64,000 nt of DNA, from positions 103,796,469-103,860,468 of the forward strand of contig NC_134574.1 in NCBI RefSeq assembly GCF_050947875.1. Direction: 5' to 3'. The notes under the pieces were generated by a model. The model searched no databases, was not told where the DNA came from, and saw nothing but the letters and a program-made list of their open reading frames with translations. The stretch comes from Dermacentor variabilis. Lineage: Eukaryota > Arthropoda > Arachnida > Ixodida > Ixodidae. This document shows positions 55,949-64,000 of the stretch, one piece after another (the stretch's first letter is position 1; every line of letters starts with the position of its first letter). A program made the position numbers and the translations under genes.

Positions 55949-58795
55949 CCGGACAGGCCGCCATTGGAATCTGAACCTGGCAACGTTTAACGTTAGAACG
56001 CTATCTAGTGAGGCGAGTCTAGCAGTGTTATTGGAGGAATTAGAGGGTAGTAAATGGGATATAATAGGGCTCAGTGAGGTTAGGAGGACAAAAGAAGCAT
56101 ATACAGTGCTAAAAAGCGGGCATGTACTGTGTTACAGGGGCTTAGCGGAGAGACGAGAACTAGGAGTCGGATTCCTGATTAATAAGGAAATAGCTGGGAA
56201 CATACAGGAATTCTATAGCATTAACGAGAGGGTGGCAGGTCTTGTTGTGAAACTTAATAAGAGGTACAAATTGAAGGTGGTACAAGTCTATGCCCCTACA
56301 TGCAGTCATGATGACCAGGAAGTCGAAAGCTTTTATGAAGACGTGGAATCGGCGATGGGTAAAGTCAAAACAAAATACACTATACTGATGGGCGACTTCA
56401 ATGCCAGGGTAGGCAAGAAGCAGGCTGGAGACAAGTCAGTGGGGGAATATGGCATAGGCTCTAGGAATAGCAGAGGAGAATTATTAGTAGAGTTTGCAGA
56501 ACAGAATAATATGCGGATAATGAACACCTTTTTCCGCAAGCGGGTTAGTCGAAAGTGGACGTGGAGGAGCCCGAATGGTGAGACTAGAAATGAAATCGAC
56601 TTCATACTCTGCGCGAACCCTGGCATCATACAAGATGTAGACGTACTCGGCAAGGTACGCTGCAGTGACCATAGGATGGTAAGAACTCGAATTAGCCTCG
56701 ACTTGAGGAGGGAACGGAAGAAACTGGTACACAAGAAGCCAATCAATGAGTTAGCGGTAAGAGGGAAACTAGAGGAATTCGGGATCAAGCTACAGAACAG
56801 GTATTCGGCTTTAACTCAGGAAGAGGACCTTAGTGTTGAAGCAATGAACGACTATCTCATGGGAACCATTAAGGAGTGCGCAATAGAAGTCGGTGGTAAC
56901 TCCGTTAGACAGGAAACCAGTAAGCTATCGCAGGAGACGAAAGATCTGATCAAGAAACGCCAATGTATGAAAGCCTCTAACCCTACAGCTAGAATAGAAC
57001 TGGCAGAACTTTCTAAGTTAATCAACAAGCGTAAGACAGCGGACATCAGGAACTATAATATGGATAGAATTGAACAGGCTCTCAGGAACGGAGGAAGCCT
57101 AAAAACCGTGAAGAAGAAACTAGGAATAGGCAAGAATCAGATGTGTGCGTTAAGAGACAAAGCCGGCAATATCGTTACTAATATGGATGAGATAGTTCAA
57201 GTGGCTGAGGAGTTCTATAGAGATTTATATAGTACCAGTGGCACCCACGACGATAGTGGAAGAGAGAATAGCCTAGAGGAATTCGAAATCCCACAGGTAA
57301 CGCCAGAAGAAGTAAAGAAAGCCTTAGGAGCTATGCAAAGGGGGAAGGCAGCTGGGGAGGATCAGGTAACAGCAGATTTGTTGAAGGATGGTGGTCAGAT
57401 TGTTCTAGAGAAACTGGCCACCCTGTATACGCAATGCCTCATAACCTCGAGCGTACCGGAATCTTGGAAGAACGCTAACATAATCCTAATCCATAAGAAA
57501 GGGGACGCCAAAGACTTGAAAAATTATAGACCGATCAGCTTACTGTCCGTTGCCTACAAAGTATTTACTAAGGTAATCGCAAATAGAATCAGGAACACCT
57601 TAGACTTCTGTCAACCAAAGGACCAGGCAGGATTCCGTAAAGGCTACTCAACAATAGACCATATTCACACTATCAATCAAGTGATAGAGAAATGTGCAGA
57701 ATATAACCAACCGTTATATATAGCTTTCATTGATTACGAGAAAGCGTTTGATTCAGTCGAAACCTCAGCAGTCATGGAGGCATTACGGAATCAGGGTGTA
57801 GATGAGCCATATGTAAAGATACTGGAAGATATCTATAGCGGCTCCGCAGCCACCGTAGTCCTCCACAAAGAAAGCAACAAAATCCCTATAAAGAAAGGCG
57901 TCAGACAGGGAGATACGATATCTCCAATGCTATTCACAGCATGTTTACAGGAGGTATTCAGAGGCCTGGAGTGGGAAGAATTGGGGATAAAAGTTGATGG
58001 AGAATACCTTAGCAACTTGTGATTCGCTGATGATATTGCCTTGCTTAGTAACTCAGGAGACCAATTGCAATGCATGCTCACTGACCTGGAGAGGCAAAGC
58101 AGAAGGGTGGGTCTGAAAATTAATCTGCAGAAAACTAAAGTAATGTTTAACAGGCTCGGAAGAGAACAGCAGTTTACGATAGGTAGCGAAGCACTGGAAG
58201 GGGTAAGGGACTACATCTACTTAGGGCAGGTAGTGACCACGGATCCGGATCATGAGACTGAAATAACCAGAAGAATAAGAATGGGCTGGGGTGCGTTTGG
58301 CAGGCATTCTCAAATCATGAACAGCAGGATGCCACTATCCCTCAAAAGGAAAGTGTATAACAGCTGTGTGTTACCAGTACTCACATATGGGGCAGAAACC
58401 TGGAGACTTACGAAAAGGGTTCTGCTGAAATTGAGGACGACGCAACGAGCTATGGAAAGAAGAATGATGGGTGTGACATTAAGGGATAAGAAAAGAGCAG
58501 ATTGGGTGAGGCAACAAACGCGGGTAAACGACATCTTAGTTGAAATCAAGAAAAAGAAATGGGCATGGGCCGGACATGTAATGAGGAGGGAAGATAACCG
58601 ATGGTCACTAAGGGTTACGGACTGGATTCCAAGGGAAGGGATGCGTAGCAGGGGGCGGCAGAAAGTTAGGTGGGCGGATGACATTAAGACGTTTGCAGGG
58701 ACAACATGGCCACAATTAGTACATGACCGGGGTAGTTGGAGAAGTATGGGAGAGGCCTTTGCCCTGCAGTGGGCGTAACTAGGCTGATGATGATG
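55949..58795 (+). mobile_element. RTE-type LINE, nearly intact, with 8-bp target duplication
   Basis: Flanked by AATACACT (55941-55948 and 58796-58803). It starts 'ccggacaggccgccattgg' and ends 'gctgatgatgatg', the characteristic RTE 3' tail. It carries one polymerase frame (endonuclease plus RT) broken by a single TGA. The decayed copy at 41386 has matching sequence further upstream of this start, so this copy may lack a little of the 5' UTR. Apart from the stop it is the best-preserved retroelement in the window. Confidence 0.93.
55976..58778 (+). pseudogene. RTE endonuclease-reverse transcriptase, one nonsense codon
   Basis: The frame from about 55976 reads LATFNVRTL, WDIIGLSEVRR (catalytic Glu), YTILMGDFNARVGKKQAGD, TRNEIDFIL and VRCSDHRMVRTRI (complete endonuclease motifs). 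RT follows: SWKNANIILIHKKGDAKDLK, NYRPISLLSVAYKVFTK, QAGFRKGYSTIDHI, LYIAFIDYEKAFDSVE (motif A) and KGVRQGDTISPMLFTACL (motif B). TGA at 58020-58022 then immediately precedes FADDIALL (motif C). The rest is open to 58778 and includes LKINLQKTKVMFN, YIYLGQVV and AGHVMRRED. The decayed paralogue has Trp (TGG) at the stop position, so one G-to-A change suffices. The ATG at 55830 lies in the flanking repeat, not in the element, and no internal ATG precedes the endonuclease. Confidence 0.92.
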
Positions 58796-59140
58796 AATAC
58801 ACTTTTGCTTCTGGCACAAGACTTTCAACAGGTCGCTTGCTGCTCGCGCTAGCGCAGACGTGCTTTTTACTGCGCGGTTACCGTGCATGTAAGCGCGCAG
58901 GAATGCCGTGAAACATACAAGCAAAGGGACAGGCAACTACACTTTATTTTTCATTCACTTTGTGATGTACCTGCACATTAGGTAGCGCCGAGCGATGGTT
59001 TCAAGAAAACGCAGAAAAGAGTTTTTGCGTCGCGCATGGCCGTTAATTGACAGCCGCCACAACCATGTCAGGTGCGACTCCAGCAGCAGTGCAGTTGCGT
59101 TGAGAAGGTGGCGCTTCACTTTTTCCCAGTAACTTTATAT

Positions 59141-59361
59141 TAAATAAAAATTATGGGGCTTCACGTGCCAAAACCACGATCTGATTATGAGGCACGCCGT
59201 AGTGGGGACTCCGGAAATTCGGACCACCTGGGGTTCTTTAACGTGCACCTAAATCTAAGTACACGGATGTTTTCGCATTTCGCCCCCCATCGAAATGTGA
59301 CCGGGATTCGATCCTGTGACCTCGAGCCCAACACGATAGCCACTAAGCAACCACGGCGGGT
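59141..59361 (-). mobile_element. Ruka-like tRNA-derived SINE, second good copy
   Basis: Matches 28929-29169 almost throughout ('cacgtgccaaaaccacgatc', 'gaggcacgccgtagtgggga', 'cacctggggttctttaacg') with a small deletion in the tRNA-like head. T-arm-like text 'ccgggattcgatcctg' is present. No clear target duplication was seen. Confidence 0.88.
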
Positions 59362-60879
59362 CTTTCTGTTTTTTTCCCCGTTTCTTTTTTTTTTTTTGTT
59401 GCGTGTGAGTGCCCGTGATGGGGACCACAGAGTTGTTAAAAGCCATCGCTCGGCGTTACCCAGTGTGAAGGTATACAGTCACGTGCAATATATATGACCT
59501 GCAACACCAGTGCCCTTGGTGTACGGCTGCTCAGACTCAGGATAAGTTCCAGATCTAAACTTAGCTTCAATTAATGGTATTTATTAAGCCGCTATTTTGC
59601 ATGTCAGAGCCACCGCGCAGCCCTGGAACCCCTTCGACCACAAACAAGGGTCTTGCAAGCACGCGACTGTATGTCACAAATTAAAGGAAAAAGAGAGCAT
59701 AGTTTCTTGTCCGTTTGCCGTGTATGTTTCCCGCACGGTGTAAGAATAGGTTCTTACACGGTGGTTTCCCGGCATTCCTGCGGGCTTACATGCACAGTAA
59801 GGCCACGGCAAAACACTTCTGCGCTTGCCGACGTGCACTTAGTCGAAGGTAAATAGTATAGTATACTGCTTGATTGGGTTGGATTGGATACTGCTTGATA
59901 GTATAGTATACTGCTTGATAGTATAGTATACTGCTTGATACCTGGTAGCGAAGCTTTCATAGGAGCCCATACATTCTAAACATGGCGGTTCATCGACGGT
60001 TCATTGGGCTGTGTCATCTGTATGTGGAGGGACTGCTTCCGGCAGAAGAAAAAATAATGTGACGCCATATTCATTAAAAACATAAGTGCCATTATTTTGT
60101 TTTCAAAAGCGCAAAATTTTTTTGTTGGACTGCCTTTAGAGCTATACATATTCAAATGCCCCGCTAATCAACTTGATGGGTATTTCGAGCATCCAGCGCG
60201 GAAAGCGATGCAGGAAAAGGCCAGCCATACGATTGTCGAAATCGCACCCCTGCACAGAACATACTTTCCTTGGAGGCCGACGAAAGCTTTAGGTATAGAG
60301 TGCTGATCCTATTGTTGGATGCCAAGCCTGTCAACTATCGCAGTCGCACGAAAACTAAACAATTATCTGGCGGTCGTAACTCACTGCTTTTGACTGAACA
60401 GGTTAAGAAGCGATGAATCTACCCGCGTCACCAAATTCAGACAAACTTCGACAAGCAAAAAAGCACAACTTGTTAGGGGGCGTATTTCAACAGGTGACCT
60501 TTATGAACGCGCCTTTCTGCACATTTCAAGAGCTGCATTCCATTGCGAGTGATAGCGGCGTCAATGCCCCCTGTAACGATGGGCGCTGAAAAGAAATCCA
60601 TTTACTACTACTAATAAAATTAAGTAAACTTCTATTTATGAAGTTGTCAAGAATATATAAAATTGACCAGGAATTTTATTTTCGTTGATCGAATCTAACT
60701 GTGTCACGCTTTAATTAAAAAAGGCTTTTTTCTTTCCCAATGTTTGTTCCTCCCAAACATAGTTGCGCTTCAATCGCTGCTCCCATAACCACCCTTGCTG
60801 ATGTCGGTGACAATTTGTACTGAACCACTTTTCGCCCGAAGCTTCGCGGTCTATTTAGATAGACCTTGTCTAGTCTTTC
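59362..60879. other. Unassigned sequence with a 20-bp tandem repeat
   Basis: Copies of 'tactgcttgatagtatagta' are tandemly arranged at about 59854-59941. A single related phrase occurs at 55775. No gene recognised in the remainder. Confidence 0.5.
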
Positions 60880-61185
60880 ACGCGAGCAGCTAACGACCTG
60901 TTAAAAGCCCCGTGCGAAAAGCAGGCACACACTTATTTGTATGTGCGCCTGCACTTACATGTTAAGTGCATGGCAAAAAGCACGTCTGCGCTAGCTGACA
61001 CCTTCTAGCACGAGAAGCGAGCGACCTGTTAAAAGCCCAGTGCAGAAAGCAGGTGCACGCGAATCTGTGCTTGGAAATGCGAGTGCAAGTACGTAGTGAG
61101 CCATGCCAATCCAGTGCAGAAAACAGAGGAGGAGGAAGAGTGCGGTGCTGCCAGCTTTTGACTCTAAGCTCAGTCGATATATAAT
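60880..61185 (-). repeat. Dispersed repeat R, copy 3 (uninterrupted)
   Basis: Two tandem units with 'cgtgcgaaaagcaggcacac' (60911) and 'cagtgcagaaagcaggtgca' (61039) lead to 'gtgcaagtacgtagtgagcc' and 'gaggaggaagagtgcggtgc'. This copy defines the order used to recognise the RTE-split copy at 55811-58900. Confidence 0.6.
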
Positions 61186-62751
61186 CTACGTATAAAGTGG
61201 ATTGACCTGCATGATGTTGGCCGACTACCAATGCCAAGTATATCGGCCGACTTAACTAGCCGTTGCAGAAGAACATTTCGCTCTAAAGGAATATCCACGA
61301 GAAACACATCGATTAGTGAAAAACCAGAATCATGTTGGCGCTTACTTTCGCGTCCCTGTTCATTGCACTATGAATTAATAGTGAGCTGTGGTCATGTTAG
61401 GAAAACTAAGGTGTGTGCAACTACACTGTTTAGTTGGAACACACGATAAAGAAGAATGGTAGAACAAATGGGAATGGCTAAGCTGTGCCTTTATGAATGA
61501 GCTTGTGAATTTACAACCATATTTTGCAATGGTGAACAGCTGTATATTTAAGCAAAAACAAAGTGGTGGAGTTGTGCATCTATGTTTACATAATCTGCAC
61601 TTACAGGGTGTTTCAGAGAACACTTTCAAATATTTTTAAAGGTTGCCTGTGGCAGATGGCACCATTCTAGTTCATGAGGCGTTCAAGAGGCCTGACATGC
61701 AAAAAATGCATAACCGACTAATTAACAAAAATCCACTAATTAAATGTGTGAATAATAACCTTATGGTCCATATTGCAATTTACAAATTCTAGCTGTCGTG
61801 TTCGCAAGATAGATCCACTTGGAACGAATTCTCGGGATTACACCAGTTTCGACATATTAGTTCCCGAACTTTGTGGACAAATGCATTGGCGTTCCACTTA
61901 CTTTTGTGCTTCAACGCATAAAACAATGTTTTGCTTTTCATTGTATCATTCAATACTGAGCCTATATAAAGGAAAGTTTCACACAATTGCTATCAAGAAC
62001 ATCAAACTATTTCTAAGTACGGATGCAGATACTGCAAAAAGTCTCTCTAGCCTTCACAGCATTGCACTTGATGTCTGAAACGTAGTGCTTCTTGTCAATC
62101 ATGTGTTGTTTCCACTGCTCAAAAGATCACGAGACAAAGGTAAAGTCTCCTCCTCACTTTTCAAAATTTACCGAGTTTCAGGAGTTGCAGAGTCATTAAA
62201 TGACACACCCATGGAAGGCCAGGCGGAACGCATTCTTCTAGTAGATTTCCAAACGCGACAGAAGTTTGCGAAGATGGAGGCTTGAAGTGAATAACAGTGG
62301 TCGAACCTTGACAAAATGGTTCCATTGATGTTCCTAGTTCAATTCCGTTGTTATTCACTGGATCCTTGCAAATTTTTTTCTCTGAAGTTGCATAAGTGTA
62401 AAAATTTTTTTTGAGCAGAGGCTGACATAATGCCCTCGTATGTCTTTTTCCTTGGCTTATTGCACAGACACTAACAGTGCTAGCCTGTTGTGCCAGCCGT
62501 ATGTTTATTTCAACACTGTGCATGCGTTGTGCGCAAATCTACTTAGTATGAAACAAGCAATTCATTTAACAGTCAATTGTTTTTGCAATGATGAGCAGTG
62601 CTACATTAATTTAGGCAGCCACCCATGCAAGAAAGCCAGCTTAACACTTTTTCCAATGTGTCTAATTTCTCATAGGTCTGAATGGTCATCTGCATCTTGT
62701 AATCATTCCAGCTCATAATTGCCTGCGCACATATCTCTGCTTGTACCTTAC
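61186..62751. other. Serpin 4 upstream region
   Basis: Contains 'acagggtgtttcagagaaca' at about 61605, a phrase common at the ends of arthropod dispersed repeats. No gene is recognised. The promoter and 5'-UTR exon of serpin 4 may lie here or further upstream. An in-frame TAA about 80 nt before the ATG rules out an N-terminal extension. Confidence 0.35.
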
Positions 62752-62753
62752 AG
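62752..62753 (+). promoter_or_regulatory. 3' splice acceptor upstream of serpin 4
   Basis: AG in 'tctgcttgtaccttacag' then 'gggcc', 30 nt before the ATG, aligned with the acceptor of serpin 3. Confidence 0.6.
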
Positions 62754-62783
62754 GGGCCTTTCCAAAATACCATAGCATCAGCC

Positions 62784-63926
62784 ATGTCTGCAGACCTGAC
62801 TGTGGCACTTTCTGCATTCACTGTTGACCTCTACAAGCAGGTACTTGCAAAGAGCGGCGGAATGAAAAACATAGTCGTCTCCCCATTCAGCATTGCAGCC
62901 GCATTGTCAATGACACTTGCAGGAGCCAGACAACACACGGCCGACGAAATCGCAAATGTCCTGCATACAAGAGACAACTTGATCCACTCACAGTTCTCCG
63001 AATTCTTTGCCAGAGTTTCAACCTATTCACCAGATGTGGTGCTGGAGGTGGCAAATCGTTTGTATGCAGAAAGAACTTACGACATTCTTGAAGAGTACCT
63101 TGACACATTGAAGAAGTTTTATAATAGTGTTGTGGTGCCGGTGGATTTCAAAAATGAGGCTGAAGCGGCAAGACTTGCCATCAATTCTTGGGTAAAAGAA
63201 GCTACAAAATCAAAAATTGTTGACCTTCTTCCCTCTGGTGTGCTGGATTCTGACTCTGTGGTTGTTTTGGTGAATGCCATTTACTTCAAAGGTCTGTGGG
63301 ACAAGCAATTTAATGCTGAAGCAACAGCTCTTAAGAATTTTCACGCCTCAAAAGAAGCAGCAAAGGAAGTTCACATGATGTTTAAGCAGGCAGAGTTCAA
63401 GGTAAACGTGGAATGTGGCGATTTGAATGCCGCTGCCGTTGAAATACCGTACAAAGGCAGCAAGACATCCATGGTGATACTTCTTCCTCATGAAGAGGAT
63501 GGCCTGCCACAGCTTGAGGCTGCACTAACTCTGCCGAAGTGGTTGGACGTTGTAAGGGGACTTGAAACAGCTGTTGTTGAACTGAGTCTTCCACGTTTTA
63601 AGATTGAACAGAGTGTGGATATAAAACACGTGCTTCAGTCAATGGGTGTACAGGACTTGTTCTCGCATAGAGCTGACCTCTCCGGGATAGATGGGAGAAA
63701 AGACCTTGTAGTTTCGGCTGCCTTCCATAAGGCTTTTGTGGAAGTTAATGAAGAAGGTACAGAGGCGGCGGCTGCTACGGGAATAGTGAAAAAGAGACAG
63801 AAAAAATGTATCATTAGCACAATCCCTTTTGTTGTTGACCACCCTTTCATGTTTTTCATAAAAAGTCATGACCCAGACATGATTCTTTTTGCTGGCTCAG
63901 TGCGAGATATACCTAGTGCAGACTGA
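62784..63926 (+). CDS. Serpin 4, leaderless protease inhibitor
   Basis: Intact 380-residue, single-exon serpin and the closest relative of serpin 3. Start MSADLTVALSAFTVDLYKQV with no signal peptide. Motifs: NIVVSPFSIAAALSMTLAGA (29-48), NAIYFKGLW (164-172), SLPRFKIEQ (268-276), hinge EEGTEAAAATG (323-333) and DHPFMFFIKSHDPD (352-365). The loop reads GIVKKRQKKCIIS. Hinge counting puts P1 at Gln339, but the true scissile bond may be the neighbouring Arg338 or Lys340 because this loop is longer than that of serpin 2. Cys342 follows. It is likely an intracellular or non-classically released inhibitor. The 3' UTR runs out of the window. Confidence 0.96.
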   Translation: MSADLTVALSAFTVDLYKQVLAKSGGMKNIVVSPFSIAAALSMTLAGARQHTADEIANVLHTRDNLIHSQFSEFFARVSTYSPDVVLEVANRLYAERTYDILEEYLDTLKKFYNSVVVPVDFKNEAEAARLAINSWVKEATKSKIVDLLPSGVLDSDSVVVLVNAIYFKGLWDKQFNAEATALKNFHASKEAAKEVHMMFKQAEFKVNVECGDLNAAAVEIPYKGSKTSMVILLPHEEDGLPQLEAALTLPKWLDVVRGLETAVVELSLPRFKIEQSVDIKHVLQSMGVQDLFSHRADLSGIDGRKDLVVSAAFHKAFVEVNEEGTEAAAATGIVKKRQKKCIISTIPFVVDHPFMFFIKSHDPDMILFAGSVRDIPSAD

Positions 63927-64000
63927 GGTGTGAAGCATTTATCTTCAGCTTTAGGATTACCTTTATAGAAATTCGCATTATGCTGAATTATTTCTGCATA

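Larger units (their letters stand above)
55811..58900 (+). repeat. Dispersed repeat R, copy 2, split by an RTE insertion
   Basis: 55811-55940 ('ctcctctgtcttctgcattg', 'gctacgtgcttgcgctcgca') and 58804-58890 ('caacaggtcgcttgctgctc', 'gcgctagcgcagacgtgc') match successive parts of the uninterrupted reverse-strand copy at 60880-61185. The element 55949-58795 therefore landed inside this repeat. Confidence 0.65.

Noticed and set aside
55830..55975. N-terminal part of the long frame that runs into the RTE polymerase
   Set aside because: The ATG lies in the flanking repeat outside the target-site duplication, so it is not part of the element's protein.

Overview
The window looks like nuclear genomic DNA of a hard tick (Ixodidae, probably a metastriate genus). 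The evidence is a tandem cluster of leaderless clade-B-like serpins, tRNA-derived SINEs of the type known from ixodid ticks (Ruka-like), abundant non-LTR retrotransposons of the RTE, I and CR1/Jockey groups, Penelope-like elements, and many small DNA transposons. There is no bacterial-style gene organisation: no operons, ribosome-binding sites, tRNA/rRNA genes or CRISPR arrays. Genus and species are inference. Layout, 0-24 kb: remnants of an I-type LINE (1-990) and a 1.65-kb repeated segment (1358-3005) precede serpin 1 (6124-7280), which is broken by one nonsense codon. Its long 3' region (to about 9737) carries a mariner deletion derivative. A second copy of the repeated segment (11238-13221) holds a foldback MITE. 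A Penelope-like element (13293-14975) and a degenerate MULE/ZSWIM-like transposase (15471-17560) follow, then intact serpin 2 (21679-22838) and its 3' region. 24-45 kb is TE-dominated: SINE fragments, a CR1/Jockey-like RT split by a 142-bp hAT MITE with 8-bp target duplication, a Ruka-like SINE with a 12-bp duplication, an almost complete I-type LINE (32430-36745), a reverse-strand CR1-like LINE, and a decayed RTE element (41386-44326). 45-64 kb: intact serpin 3 (45953-47124), DNA-transposon and LTR pieces, a 655-bp hAT-type element with perfect 8-bp duplication, LINE, hAT and Penelope remnants, a nearly intact RTE element (55949-58795) with an 8-bp duplication, and intact serpin 4 (62754-63926). 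The only convincing host genes are the four serpins. They form two pairs (1+2 and 3+4), all on the + strand, each with the whole coding region in one exon just downstream of a conserved 3' splice site, so a 5'-UTR intron is likely. The scaffold and hinge are nearly invariant, while the scissile-bond region of the reactive-centre loop differs in every copy. This is the pattern expected of a duplicated inhibitor family whose protease targets diverge. I found no evidence for a wholly new biological system. The most notable points are serpin 1's single-codon break, the leader-like upstream extension of serpin 3, fixed splice-acceptor spacing within each pair, and several insertions that can be read precisely through paralogous empty sites or target-site duplications.
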